Below are positions 1-9,810 of a stretch of 64,000 nucleotides of DNA, piece after piece. The position numbers were made by a program, and so were the translations under genes. The stretch is from Ehrlichia minasensis. Lineage in GTDB: Bacteria; Pseudomonadota; Alphaproteobacteria; Rickettsiales; Anaplasmataceae. The DNA lies in NCBI GenBank assembly GCA_000825765.1, contig CDGH01000070.1, positions 1 to 64,000 of the forward strand, read 5' to 3'. The stretch's first letter is position 1. Each line of letters opens with the position of its first letter. The notes under the pieces were generated by a model, which was not told where the DNA came from, searched no databases, and was given only the letters and a program-made list of their open reading frames with translations.

Positions 1-468
1 TTAAAAGTTGGAAGTGATGTTCCAGCATGTTTAGAATCTAAAACACTTTTTGCTAAAGGAGTTGGAGAAGATATACTGTTGTTACCTGATTTATTATTGC
101 CGAGATATATTATACTTGTTGCACCGCGAGGTAAGTCATTAAGTACAGCAAAAGTCTTTAATCATTATAAGTGTGATAATTTCTCTACTTCAATAGGTGA
201 TAAACTTCCTGTTAAACAAGATGATTGGATGGAATTAATTTATAATTCTAAGAATGATTTACTAGATGTAGCGTTGAGTTTTATTCCGGAAATAGAAGAA
301 ATATTATTTGTATTAAAGAAATTGAAAAATGTTTTCATTGCACGTATGACTGGAAGTGGTGCTACGTGTTTTGCATTGTTTAATGAGTTAAGTCATGCTG
401 AGAATGCAGCTAAGTATTTGCAGATGACACGTCCTGATTGGATAGTATTTAATGCTAAAATACTTTAA
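1..468 (+). CDS. ispE: 4-diphosphocytidyl-2-C-methyl-D-erythritol kinase, C-terminal part
   Basis: The frame is open from the first base of the window, so the gene is cut off upstream. About 155 residues remain. IspE phosphorylates the 2-hydroxyl of CDP-methylerythritol in the non-mevalonate isoprenoid pathway in the cytoplasm. The fragment begins with a GSDVPACL stretch followed by a KGVGE motif, matching the IspE pattern GxDVPxxL...GxGE. Near the end it has MTGSGATCFALF, the glycine-rich third motif of GHMP kinases. The length after these motifs is normal, so the C-terminus is intact. An ATG at 79 lies inside the conserved domain and is not the start. A 670-base gap follows. Confidence 0.88.
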   Translation, partial: LKVGSDVPACLESKTLFAKGVGEDILLLPDLLLPRYIILVAPRGKSLSTAKVFNHYKCDNFSTSIGDKLPVKQDDWMELIYNSKNDLLDVALSFIPEIEEILFVLKKLKNVFIARMTGSGATCFALFNELSHAENAAKYLQMTRPDWIVFNAKIL

Positions 469-1141
469 ACTTTCATTGTTTTAGTGTTAGTAAATCTATA
501 AAGAATTCAATCGTTAATCTAAGTGGATTGTTTGATGAGTCTGTAGGTTGTGTGGTTGTAGCTATATAATCAGTTATTACTGTCAGTTATTTTAACTTTT
601 CTAGTTGACATATTATAAATGTATATGATCATTACATGAATTTATTATTTACACTGATCGATACTATAAAATTGATTGTACAATTGTATGACAAGTAATA
701 AATTTTTTTATTTACCGCAACTTCTGAGATTTTTATGTTGTGATAAATTTACATGGTAGTAGTTTTATTATACAAATTAGTAATTCACATTAAGTTGTTC
801 TGTGAATTATTGCTATGTTATACAAATAAGCGATGTATATTTATCAAAATTTCTTGAATCTTTTTATATTGTGATAATTTATATAGTATTTAATGCTGTG
901 ATACAAATTGATTATTATAATTATTTTAGTCTATAAGACATATTTATTTAGTAGTGATATGTGTAATGATGTTGTTATATTTTTTCAGTATTTTAGGTTT
1001 TTCCAACATAATAGTAGTTATAAAGTAGTCTGATTGTGAGTCTAAGTTCATTGTTACATTATGAATCTGTAAGCAATAATGATTATGAAAGTGTTCTAAT
1101 AGGTTTATTCTTATTAGATTTCTATAACATTTTCTAACGTA
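469..1141. other. Intergenic region, no gene seen
   Basis: No supportable reading frame. A weak direct repeat of about 65 bases is visible: the stretch near 722-785 (ending in a tacaaatta run) resembles 849-918 (ending tacaaattg). This looks like a decayed duplication. Confidence 0.5.
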
Positions 1142-1462
1142 TTATAAAGTAATGCAGTCATTTATCCAATGTGTAAACTTGTCATTTGTATTGACTGGAT
1201 CTATGGTAATGATTGCAGGTGTATCGTATGGATGAATTTCTTGTATCTTATTAGTTGCTGCTTGAACTAAGTTGTTTGTTGTTTTTAATATGATAACACA
1301 TTCGTTGTTGTTATGTATTTCATTTTCCCATAGGTATACTGATGTAATATTGTTGAATATATTAGCGCATGCTATTAGCTTATTGTTTAGTAAAATGTTG
1401 CTTATGTGATATGCATCTTCATAAGTGGGAGTAGTTGTGTAAATTAAAGAGATATTTGTCAT
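1142..1462 (-). CDS. cutA: CutA-like divalent ion tolerance protein
   Basis: 106 residues, the normal CutA length. CutA proteins are small cytosolic trimers of ferredoxin-like fold. They were linked genetically to copper tolerance in E. coli, and their cellular role is still uncertain. Seen here: an N-terminal beta strand (ISLIYTTTPTYEDA), the family segment LIACANIFNNITSVYLWENEI (positions about 29-49) and ECVIILKTT. The C-terminal HPYDTPAIITI contains the HPYxxPxI signature. It stands alone, with the kinase gene upstream in the same orientation 114 bases away. No strong ribosome-binding site is visible. Confidence 0.9.
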   Translation of the reverse strand: MTNISLIYTTTPTYEDAYHISNILLNNKLIACANIFNNITSVYLWENEIHNNNECVIILKTTNNLVQAATNKIQEIHPYDTPAIITIDPVNTNDKFTHWINDCITL

Positions 1463-1576
1463 ATGTAGTTTTCTATAGTTAAGATATTATTGTTGTGATT
1501 ATAGAATAGATCAAATTTTATGAATTTATACTTATTTTTTTTGTGAAGTGTGAGCATTAATTTTAATTTAATGTTT

Positions 1577-4051
1577 TTATGAACTTTCTGATATTTCTAA
1601 TACCTTTTCTGTAAGTTGTTTAAGAGTAAAAGGTTTGGATAAGAAATTGATTTTTGTTGCATCTATGTTACTATGCTTATTGAACACTTCTTCTGCGTAA
1701 CCTGAGATAAAGATAATTTGAATATCTGGTTTGACTTTTAATATTTGCTCTACAATTTCAGGGCCACTTATTTTTGGCATGACTACATCACTGATAACAA
1801 TGTCTATCGGGTGTTTATTGATAATATCTAGTGCTTGATCTCCACAACTTATATCTATTACTTTGAATCCTTTTTTAGTTAATGCTTTTGTTGCAAATAT
1901 TCTTACAGGGTCTTCGTCTTCAATTAATAAGATAGTTGTAGAAGTACTTACTTGTGGTATTACATTATTTACTTCTTGTGAATATTTATTGTATGATATT
2001 TCTATGTCGTTACTGTTTGATAAATGTACTGTAGGGATAAGAATAATAAAAGTAGTACCTACATTTACTGTACTTTTGACATATATATAGCCATCTGTTT
2101 GTTTTACTATTCCATATACTGTGGATAAACCGAGTCCTATACCAGAAGCTGTTTCTTTTGTAGAAAAGAATGGATCAAAGATCTTTTTCATTATTTTATC
2201 TTCCATACCATATCCTGTATCTGAAATTTCTATTGCTACGTATTCTCCATCTTCTATTTGTTCTTTATCTGGAGAAAACATGTTTTTTAATAGTACTTTT
2301 AAAGCATCTGTTTTAGTGTTATATGTTTTTATGCTTAATTGTCCTCCTGTTTCCATTGCAGCTCTTGCGTTTACTACAAGATTGATAATTACTTGTTCTA
2401 GTTGACATAAATCTGCTTTGACTAAGTTGATGTTTTGTTCATATTGAATTTTTAGTTCTATACTTTCATTAATTAATCTCTTAATCATATGTAAGAGATC
2501 TGCAATTATGTTATTTATGTCAAGAATTTTAGGTTGTAAGGTTTGTTTTCTTGAAAAAGCAAGTAATTGCTTTATTAGATTTGTTGCTCTGTTTGCATTT
2601 TGTTTTATCTGCATGATATCTGAAAAGGAAGGATCTGTTGCAGTGTGTCTTATCAATAACAAATCACAAAAACCTATTATTGCAGTTAAAATATTGTTGA
2701 AATCATGTGCTATACCACCAGCAAGTTGACCAATAGCTTGCATTTTTTGTGATTGTTCTAATTGTATTTCTAAGTTTTTACGATCTTCACTATCAGTTAT
2801 ATAACATATGATAAACATGTTATTCTGGTGTATAAATTTATTAAAATGAATTTTGACATATAAATTATTATAAAGCTGTGCTTCCAATGACATATTTTTA
2901 ACAATGTTGTTTTGGAAGTATTTTTTAATTTTTTTATTATATGAAGGTAATATGTATTCAAAAATATAATCTTTACTGTGTTTAACTAGCCTTTTGAGCA
3001 TATTGTTTGATCTAAGGATCTTGCCATCTGTACTACATTGTAGAATGGCTATTGGTGCTTCTGTAAAACATGGGTGTAAATGGTAATTAAGGATGTCAGA
3101 ATTTACTGGAGTTAAAAGTCCATAAATGTAACTATTGTTGTTTTTATCGTAGAATGCAGATTGTGATATATGTGCTTTGAATTTTATTCCTGTACTTGTT
3201 GATAATGTAACTGTATTATTATCTATGGTTTTGTCTTTATTATAACCCTTTACTAGAAAATTAGTGAATGTAGTGCCGTTTTCTATTGAATTTAATTCTA
3301 ACATTTTTAAAAAGCTATCATTTGTAGATAATATTACTCCTCTGTGGTTAAGTAAATATGCACCTACACAATGCTTCTGAATTAATCTTTCATATACTTG
3401 TTCTTTAGTAATTTTTATAGCTTTAAGTACAAAATATTCTTGAGGTCTCGCAAGAGGTGCAAAAAATAGATTTATCTTTTTTGAATAATTAATTTCTATT
3501 TCTGGATTTTCTGATACTGGATCTAATATTAGTGTAAAGTTAGAAATTTTGTTTTTTGTATTTAAACAAAAATATGTGTTGATTGATAGCTTGTTTTTAA
3601 GTGCACTTTTGAATGTTTCTATTTCTTGTTCACTAATGTTACCTATTTTTAATATGTCAAATAGATTTAATTTTATTTCTTGGTTTTTTATAAATCTTTC
3701 ATAAAATCTTGCATCTGAGTATATGATTTTGCCATCATTTTTTATTATTAGACAAAATTCCGTGTTATGATTTAAAGAATTGGCGAAAATCATGTTTTGG
3801 TATTCTATTGACGCGATAATATATAAATATTGTCTTAGTTGTATTGATATTGCTAAGATACTTATGCTTGTAAATATGCAATTAATAATGATATTGATGT
3901 AGCTATCATATATGTTAAAAATGTATAAGCTTAATATACATAGTAATGGTGCTATTAAAAAAATAGATAATTTACATACTGACAATCCATATCTTCTTAT
4001 TACAAAATCTACTTTATTATCTTGTGTGTTGTCGGTATGTCTTTTTCTCAT
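1577..4051 (-). CDS. cckA: Hybrid sensor histidine kinase CckA
   Basis: 824 residues. Two hydrophobic segments near the N-terminus (about residues 28-70) anchor it in the inner membrane. PAS-like sensory regions follow to about residue 430. A HisKA dimerisation domain has the phospho-acceptor His449 in GGIAHDFNN. The HATPase domain has DTGYGMED and GIGLGLSTVYGIVK. A C-terminal receiver domain has the acceptor Asp755 in VISDVVMP and a conserved Lys in FLSKPF. In alphaproteobacteria CckA passes phosphate through ChpT to the master regulator CtrA. A CckA/CtrA pair is known in E. chaffeensis, where it is tied to developmental stage. HDFNN and the C-terminal receiver support CckA rather than NtrY or PleC. 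Confidence 0.9.
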   Translation of the reverse strand: MRKRHTDNTQDNKVDFVIRRYGLSVCKLSIFLIAPLLCILSLYIFNIYDSYINIIINCIFTSISILAISIQLRQYLYIIASIEYQNMIFANSLNHNTEFCLIIKNDGKIIYSDARFYERFIKNQEIKLNLFDILKIGNISEQEIETFKSALKNKLSINTYFCLNTKNKISNFTLILDPVSENPEIEINYSKKINLFFAPLARPQEYFVLKAIKITKEQVYERLIQKHCVGAYLLNHRGVILSTNDSFLKMLELNSIENGTTFTNFLVKGYNKDKTIDNNTVTLSTSTGIKFKAHISQSAFYDKNNNSYIYGLLTPVNSDILNYHLHPCFTEAPIAILQCSTDGKILRSNNMLKRLVKHSKDYIFEYILPSYNKKIKKYFQNNIVKNMSLEAQLYNNLYVKIHFNKFIHQNNMFIICYITDSEDRKNLEIQLEQSQKMQAIGQLAGGIAHDFNNILTAIIGFCDLLLIRHTATDPSFSDIMQIKQNANRATNLIKQLLAFSRKQTLQPKILDINNIIADLLHMIKRLINESIELKIQYEQNINLVKADLCQLEQVIINLVVNARAAMETGGQLSIKTYNTKTDALKVLLKNMFSPDKEQIEDGEYVAIEISDTGYGMEDKIMKKIFDPFFSTKETASGIGLGLSTVYGIVKQTDGYIYVKSTVNVGTTFIILIPTVHLSNSNDIEISYNKYSQEVNNVIPQVSTSTTILLIEDEDPVRIFATKALTKKGFKVIDISCGDQALDIINKHPIDIVISDVVMPKISGPEIVEQILKVKPDIQIIFISGYAEEVFNKHSNIDATKINFLSKPFTLKQLTEKVLEISESS

Positions 4052-4184
4052 GTTAAAATAGAATAAAATTTATTAGTACTAAATAATATATAAAATATCT
4101 GATATTGCTATATGAATATTATACTGCTTGATTTAGTGTAATAGCATAATTTAATTTTCTATTAATATTTGATGTTAAGAGTAT

Positions 4185-4844
4185 TTAAAATAATTTGAGT
4201 GCAATTGTCATACCTTCTTCTGTTGGGAGAAGTGTTGTTAAGTATTTATTTTTATCTGATAACCTTTTGTTAAAGGATAGCATCTTATCTATTATGGTTT
4301 TAGAAACTTTTTTTGTGATATTATCGCTAGAGTATACATTCCCAAATAATAGTGTATTGTCTGCAACTATTAGTCCATTTTTTTTTATGTTTAATTCTGC
4401 CCAATCTAGATAATTACAATATTCTGCTTTACTTGCATCTATAAATACCATGTCAAATGGTGATAAATCAGTTAATTTATTTAGTGCTGATATTGCTGTA
4501 TCATTAATTACTGTTACCTTATGAGATAAGCTATGTTTTTTGAAATTACTTTTTGCTAATTCAGCATTTGTAATATCTTTTTCTATAGTATATATATGCC
4601 CATTTTCTGGTAATGCTTTAACCATACACATAGCAGATGATCCAACAAATGTTCCAATCTCTATTATGGATTTTATGTTATTCATTTTTATTAATAATTG
4701 TAAGATTTGACCTTCAGTGAGGCTGAGTTGCATTAAGGATATATCATCAGTTATCAGTTGATGTGTTGCTACAACGTCTTCATCTGTAATTGAAAATAAA
4801 TCATGTATATACTGTGATTTTTTGTTTAATGTTTTGTCGCGCAT
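4185..4844 (-). CDS. Class I SAM-dependent O-methyltransferase
   Basis: 219 residues, typical of the caffeoyl-CoA/catechol O-methyltransferase-like family (methyltransf_3). The SAM motif I is IIEIGTFVGSSA at about residues 60-71. An acidic ribose-binding residue follows in YTIEKD, and the metal and catalytic region is FDMVFIDASKAEY followed by GLIVADNTLLFGNV. It probably methylates a hydroxyl group with a divalent metal. The substrate cannot be read from sequence. It lies 133 bases upstream of cckA on the same strand and may be co-transcribed. It is divergent from the next gene across a 235-base gap. Confidence 0.85.
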   Translation of the reverse strand: MRDKTLNKKSQYIHDLFSITDEDVVATHQLITDDISLMQLSLTEGQILQLLIKMNNIKSIIEIGTFVGSSAMCMVKALPENGHIYTIEKDITNAELAKSNFKKHSLSHKVTVINDTAISALNKLTDLSPFDMVFIDASKAEYCNYLDWAELNIKKNGLIVADNTLLFGNVYSSDNITKKVSKTIIDKMLSFNKRLSDKNKYLTTLLPTEEGMTIALKLF

Positions 4845-5079
4845 AAAACAGTTTTATATGAGTGAAAATTGGTATTATAATCTTGATTGTAATTTTATTT
4901 GAGTTTTTGTTCAATTATTAATATATTATTAAGTTGCAAATTAACAACACTTTTTTTAAAAAACGTGATATATCAATAATTTTTATATCGTTTTATTGAG
5001 GTTATATGATATAATTAACATCATTAGATAGTTATGTAAGAACTAATAATATAGTTAATATGGTGAGGTAGTAATAACA

Positions 5080-5379
5080 ATGAGCTTTTACACGCATGAT
5101 GTAATAAAGAAACAAGTAACAGATACTTTTAATAAGTCAAGTAGTACCACTTATTCTGTGTTGAATGATCCTGCATACCGTGATAGGTATAGAGAAAAAT
5201 TCCTTGAAGCTCAGAAGAAGGGTATGGATATGGTTGTATATTATGATGGTACCATAGCATTAATAGAAAATAAAATAGCAATGTATCAATATGGTTGGCA
5301 TAAAAAAAGGAGAGAATTTGAACGTATTAAATTTGCTGCTGAGCCCAAGAAAAAAAAGAATAAATCAAATTTGTGTTAA
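5080..5379 (+). CDS. Small conserved hypothetical protein (DUF2671-like)
   Basis: 99 residues, starting at an ATG with a usable ribosome-binding site (gtgagg, about 11 bases upstream). The protein is hydrophilic and rich in Tyr, Lys and Arg, with no signal peptide or membrane segment, and ends in a lysine block (PKKKKNK). Composition and length recall DUF2671, a small family I associate with Rickettsiales. The family assignment is from memory and not certain. The highly basic C-terminus could bind nucleic acid, but no known motif is present. The next gene in the same direction begins about 90 bases later. Confidence 0.7.
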   Translation: MSFYTHDVIKKQVTDTFNKSSSTTYSVLNDPAYRDRYREKFLEAQKKGMDMVVYYDGTIALIENKIAMYQYGWHKKRREFERIKFAAEPKKKKNKSNLC

Positions 5380-5470
5380 GTAATTCGAAATACTATTAGT
5401 AGTACATAATGTTAAGTAGTGGTTAGCTTATTGATGGTGGTGTTACTTTAAGGTATGTCAATTAAAAGGT

Positions 5471-6871
5471 ATGGTAGTATTAAATAGTCAACAAGTTGTA
5501 TTCTATGAAAAAAGTTGTGGTATAGCTGTTGATGAGCTTATTTGTAGGGCTGGAAAAGCTATAACTGATTCTGTATCTAAGTTATTTCCTAAACAGTTTG
5601 TTGTAGTGGTTGCTGGGCCTGGCAATAATGGTAAAGATGGTATTACTGCTGCCAAGATGTTAAAAGCTCGAGGATGGCCAGTAATATTAATGTTGTATAG
5701 TTGTAATGTTGATATAGATGAAGATTGGGTTGTTCCATTAACGTATGATAATATTGTTAATTATCAAAATTGTTTGATTATAGATGCTATATTTGGAGTA
5801 GGGTTATCACGTAATATACCTGAGGATTTATCTTGTATATTTAGGTATATTAATAATGATAGTAATAGTGTAATAGTTGCTATTGATATACCTAGTGGCA
5901 TAAGTTGTGATACAGGGGAGATCATGGGTTGTGCTATCCGTGCTGATGTTACTATAACTTTCTCTGTGTTAAAAATAGGACACATTTTATTTCCTGGTTG
6001 TGATTATTCTGGAAAAGTACATGTTGTAGATATTGGAATTAATATTGATTATAGTAAAATTGCAATACGTAGCAACACTCCTGTTTTATGGAAACATGAA
6101 ATACCAAAATTAGACTATACAGTAAATAAATATAGGAGAGGATACACATTGGTGTGTTCTGTTGGTAATAAGTCAATAGGAGCTTCAAAACTTGTTGCAA
6201 TGGCTGCTTTGAGGACAGGTTCTGGCATAGTGAGTATTGCTTGCGACAGTAATGCTGTTGCATTTTATGCAAGTTGTTTGACTTCAATTATGTATAAGCT
6301 TTATGATGATGTAATTAATGATGATAGGATTACATCTGTTGTAATTGGTCCAGGATGTGGAATAAGTGACATTACTAGGCAACGTACTATAAATGTTCTC
6401 AGTAAGAAAAATTGTGTTTTAGATGCTGATTCTATATCAGTATTTGCTGATTCTTGTGAAACTCTTTTTTCTAAAATTAAGCATAATGTTGTCATGACAC
6501 CGCATGAAGGAGAATTTAAACGTATATTTCCATTTTTAACAGGTAGTAAAATAGAGATTGTACAAAAAGCTGCAAATTTATCAAAGGCTGTTATAGTGTT
6601 AAAAGGTCCAGATACTGTGATTGCTGATCCTGTGGGTAATGTTGTAGTTAGTAATGCTCCATTTAATCTAGCTACAGCAGGTAGTGGTGATGTGTTATCT
6701 GGGATTATCAGTGGGTTGTTATCTTGTGGAATGAATCCACTTAGTGCTGCGTGTTGTGGTGTATGGATACATGCAGAATGTGCTAGAAGTTATGGTATTG
6801 GTTTAATTGCAGATGATATAATACTGAAAATACCACAAATATTAGGAAAATTATTTTATTCAAATTATTAA
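5471..6871 (+). CDS. nnr: Bifunctional NAD(P)H-hydrate epimerase / ADP-dependent dehydratase
   Basis: 466 residues, with the two domains of the fused metabolite-repair enzyme. The N-terminal YjeF_N epimerase domain (about 1-210) has AGPGNNGKDG at 49-58, the active-site Asp in IIDAIFGVGL, and AIDIPSGISCDTG. The C-terminal ribokinase-like dehydratase (about 225-460) has MTPHEGEFKR and the ATP/ADP-site glycine loop NLATAGSGDVLSGI. The enzyme repairs damaged NADHX and NADPHX. The C-domain uses ADP to dehydrate the S-form, and the N-domain epimerises the R-form. The chosen ATG gives a normal N-terminus for the family. It stands alone, with topA 420 bases downstream. Confidence 0.9.
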   Translation: MVVLNSQQVVFYEKSCGIAVDELICRAGKAITDSVSKLFPKQFVVVVAGPGNNGKDGITAAKMLKARGWPVILMLYSCNVDIDEDWVVPLTYDNIVNYQNCLIIDAIFGVGLSRNIPEDLSCIFRYINNDSNSVIVAIDIPSGISCDTGEIMGCAIRADVTITFSVLKIGHILFPGCDYSGKVHVVDIGINIDYSKIAIRSNTPVLWKHEIPKLDYTVNKYRRGYTLVCSVGNKSIGASKLVAMAALRTGSGIVSIACDSNAVAFYASCLTSIMYKLYDDVINDDRITSVVIGPGCGISDITRQRTINVLSKKNCVLDADSISVFADSCETLFSKIKHNVVMTPHEGEFKRIFPFLTGSKIEIVQKAANLSKAVIVLKGPDTVIADPVGNVVVSNAPFNLATAGSGDVLSGIISGLLSCGMNPLSAACCGVWIHAECARSYGIGLIADDIILKIPQILGKLFYSNY

Positions 6872-7220
6872 TGTCACAATTCTTTTTTTGATATTGTAAA
6901 AAATAATTCTTACATAAATTGTGTTGAATGTGGTATTTTCTATTATTTTAGTATTTTTTGTTATGGTTACTCTAATACATATAATTCACTTATTGTAAGA
7001 ACATTATAGATTTTTCAAAGTGTTGATGTAAATGTATAAAATGGTTGTGATTATAATTCTTGTAAAATAGAAAAAAAATACTAAATATATGTGATGAAAT
7101 ATGATATGAAGTGTTTTTTAAATGTATGTAATGTAGAATACCTCATTCTTTTTTTCTGGTATACCTCTACAATAAATTTAAAATTCTTTCAGAATTATCA
7201 TTAGTAATAGTGTTAATCTC
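6872..7220. other. Intergenic region upstream of topA
   Basis: AT-rich, with no coding frame. A weak inverted repeat (acaat/attgt with a T-rich loop) lies just after the preceding stop codon and could help end transcription. Nothing else is recognised before the poly-T tract. Confidence 0.4.
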
Positions 7221-7239
7221 TTTTTTTTTTTTTTTTTTT
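7221..7239 (+). repeat. Homopolymer tract of 19 T upstream of topA
   Basis: An uninterrupted run of 19 T, directly followed by a cgtaaggag sequence. It sits about 55 bases before the topA start, within the likely promoter or 5' untranslated region. Runs this long slip readily during replication, so length variants are expected within a population. Confidence 0.9.
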
Positions 7240-7258
7240 CGTAAGGAGCATAGTAGGG

Positions 7259-7291
7259 ATGATTTTGTTGAGTAGAGATTTTAGGGTGTAA
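7259..7291 (+). other. Possible 10-codon leader ORF before topA
   Basis: ATG at 7259 starts MILLSRDFRV and stops with TAA at 7289-7291, one base before the topA ATG. It is preceded by taaggag (7242-7248) at about 10 bases, a better ribosome site than anything directly before topA. This arrangement would allow translational coupling into topA. There is no proof that it is translated. Confidence 0.3.
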
Positions 7292-7292
7292 A

Positions 7293-9755
7293 ATGAGTTT
7301 AATTATAGTAGAATCCCCATCCAAAGCAAAGACTATAAGCAAATATTTAGGAAGCAAGTATAAAGTTGTTGCATCATTTGGGCATATAAGAGATTTTCCG
7401 GCAAAAAGTGGTTCTGTAAATCCAGATAAGGATTTTGCTATGACTTATGAAATAATTAGTAAGTCAGAAAAGTATGTAAATAAGTTAATTCAAGTAGCTA
7501 ATAAAGAGACTCATGGAATTTATCTTGCAACTGATCCAGACCGTGAAGGCGAAGCAATAGCGTGGCACATTGTAGAAGTATTGAGGGAAAATAATGCAAT
7601 TGATAATAATGTTGTGATCAATAGAATGGTTTTTAATGAAGTAACAAAAAATGCTATTCTTGAGTCTATAAAGCATCCTAGAAGCATAAACATGGATCTC
7701 GTATATGCACAGCAAGCACGCAGAGCATTAGATTATTTAGTTGGTTTTACATTATCTCCTTTGTTATGGAGGAAACTTCCAGGTAGTAAGTCTGCTGGGA
7801 GGGTACAATCTGTTGCTTTGAGATTAATATGTGATAGAGAAAGTGATATTGAAAAATTTGTCACACAGGAGTATTGGGATATTGAAGCTAAGTGTCAAAA
7901 TGTAGAAGGAAAACAGTTTTCTGCATTTTTAAGTTGTTATGCTGGTAAAAAGTTAGAGAAATTTGATATTAAAAATGAAGAAGATGCTAAGAGATTAGCA
8001 GAGGAGGTAAAATCTCGTAATTATTCTGTTGTAAAAGTTGAGAAAAAACATACAAAACGTAATCCTTATCCTCCTTTTATTACTTCTAGTTTGCAACAAG
8101 AAGCGTCAACAAAGCTTGGATTTACTGCAAAAAATACTATGCTTATTGCTCAGAAACTATATGAGGGAATTGATGTTGGTGGAGAAATTGTCGGGCTAAT
8201 TACTTATATGAGAACTGATGGTTTTTATATTGCAGATGAAGCATTAGATCATATTCGTAGTATTATTGTTTCTATGTTTGGTAAGGAGTATTTGCCAAAA
8301 TCTACTCGCAAATATGTGAAAAAGGTAAAAAATGCTCAAGAAGCACATGAAGCAATTAGGCCAACAAATATCACGATAACTCCTGATAGCTTATCAAATT
8401 ATCTAACACCAGAACAGCTCAAGCTTTATAATTTGATATGGAAAAGGACTGTTGCTAGTCAAATGAATTCTGCAGTTATTAATCAAGTTGTTGTAGAAAT
8501 AGCATCATCTGATAAAATAGTGACGTTGCGTGCTACAGGATCTTCCTTATTTTTTGATGGATTTTATAAAGTATATGGTCATAGTGAAGATGATGATAAT
8601 AAGAATAATATGTTACCATTACTTGAAGTAAATGATGTATGTCCTTTAAATGAGGTTATACCTCATCAACATTTTACTGTTCCTCCTGCTAGATATAATG
8701 AAGCAAGTTTAGTGAAAAAAATGGAAGAAATAGGAATCGGTAGGCCTTCTACTTATGCTTCTATTATTTCTGTATTGCAGGATAGACAGTATGTTGTATT
8801 AAATCAAAAGAGGTTTTTTCCAACAGAGAGAGGTAGAATAGTAAATATTTTCCTTGTAAATTTTTTTAGTCGTTATGTGGAATATGATTTTACTGCTGAT
8901 CTTGAGGAAGAACTGGATTTAATTTCTAATGGAAAAATTAATTGGAAGAAAGTATTACATAAATTTTGGTTTTTGTTTATTGATAATGTTAATTCAGTAA
9001 AGAAGTTAGAGTTTACTGAAATATTAAAAGTGATTAGCTCTGAGATGGAAAATTATATTTTTTCTTCTGATAAATCTGAAGCAAAAAGGGCATGTCCTGT
9101 ATGTAATGATGGTACACTGGGTCTTAATATTAGTAAGAATGGTATTTTTTTAGGATGTTCTAGATATCCAGAATGTAAGTATACAAAGAATGTTGGTGGT
9201 GATCTTGTTGATGATGTAGACAATGTACAATATCCCAAAATTTTAGGAATTGATACTGCTACAGGTCAAGAAATATATCTTAAGAAAGGTCCATATGGAG
9301 TTTACTTACAGATTGGTAATGATAAAAATGGTAAACGTGCTGCTATACCAAAAAATATGGATGTCAATTTATTAGATTTGCAAATGGCAGAAAAGATATT
9401 GAATTTGCCTATAAGTTTAGGTACACATCCAAAAACTTGTAAGGAAATTAAATTAGGACTTGGTAAATTTGGTGCGTACGTATTATATGAAGGTAAATAT
9501 TTTTCAATAAAAAATGAAACTAACTTTTTAGATGTAAGTCTTGAAGATGCTATTAACATTATTGCAAATAGTTCTACTAATGGTGTTATAAGATCTCTAG
9601 GCATTTCTGAAGATAATAAGGAAGTATTATTATGTAAAGGAAGGTATGGATTCTATTTAAAATATGATAAATTAAATGTTGCTTTAAAGAAAGGTACGGA
9701 TGTTGAGCAAATGTCTTTATCAGATGCCATGAAGCTTATATCAGAAAAAAAGTAA
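7293..9755 (+). CDS. topA: DNA topoisomerase I
   Basis: 820 residues, a type IA topoisomerase that relaxes negative supercoils by transient cleavage of one strand. The Toprim domain is at the N-terminus (IVESPSKAKTISKYLG; acidic DPDREGEAIAWH at about 88-99). The catalytic tyrosine is Tyr305 in GLITYMRTDG. IGIGRPSTYA follows later in the core. One four-cysteine zinc ribbon (CPVC...C...C, about 610-640) follows. The tail consists of topoisomerase C-terminal repeats (KKGPYGVYLQIG, GLGKFGAYVLY, CKGRYGFYLKY). The start directly follows the possible leader ORF. It is convergent with the next gene. Confidence 0.97.
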   Translation: MSLIIVESPSKAKTISKYLGSKYKVVASFGHIRDFPAKSGSVNPDKDFAMTYEIISKSEKYVNKLIQVANKETHGIYLATDPDREGEAIAWHIVEVLRENNAIDNNVVINRMVFNEVTKNAILESIKHPRSINMDLVYAQQARRALDYLVGFTLSPLLWRKLPGSKSAGRVQSVALRLICDRESDIEKFVTQEYWDIEAKCQNVEGKQFSAFLSCYAGKKLEKFDIKNEEDAKRLAEEVKSRNYSVVKVEKKHTKRNPYPPFITSSLQQEASTKLGFTAKNTMLIAQKLYEGIDVGGEIVGLITYMRTDGFYIADEALDHIRSIIVSMFGKEYLPKSTRKYVKKVKNAQEAHEAIRPTNITITPDSLSNYLTPEQLKLYNLIWKRTVASQMNSAVINQVVVEIASSDKIVTLRATGSSLFFDGFYKVYGHSEDDDNKNNMLPLLEVNDVCPLNEVIPHQHFTVPPARYNEASLVKKMEEIGIGRPSTYASIISVLQDRQYVVLNQKRFFPTERGRIVNIFLVNFFSRYVEYDFTADLEEELDLISNGKINWKKVLHKFWFLFIDNVNSVKKLEFTEILKVISSEMENYIFSSDKSEAKRACPVCNDGTLGLNISKNGIFLGCSRYPECKYTKNVGGDLVDDVDNVQYPKILGIDTATGQEIYLKKGPYGVYLQIGNDKNGKRAAIPKNMDVNLLDLQMAEKILNLPISLGTHPKTCKEIKLGLGKFGAYVLYEGKYFSIKNETNFLDVSLEDAINIIANSSTNGVIRSLGISEDNKEVLLCKGRYGFYLKYDKLNVALKKGTDVEQMSLSDAMKLISEKK

Positions 9756-9810
9756 TAATAAAAAGTGTGAATTGAAAAATTGCTGTATTATATGAGATTT
9801 AAAGTTGTTT

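Noticed and set aside
2121-2405. Plus-strand frames antisense to the cckA kinase domain
   Set aside because: cckA is intact and strongly recognised on the other strand. The antisense frames have no family match.
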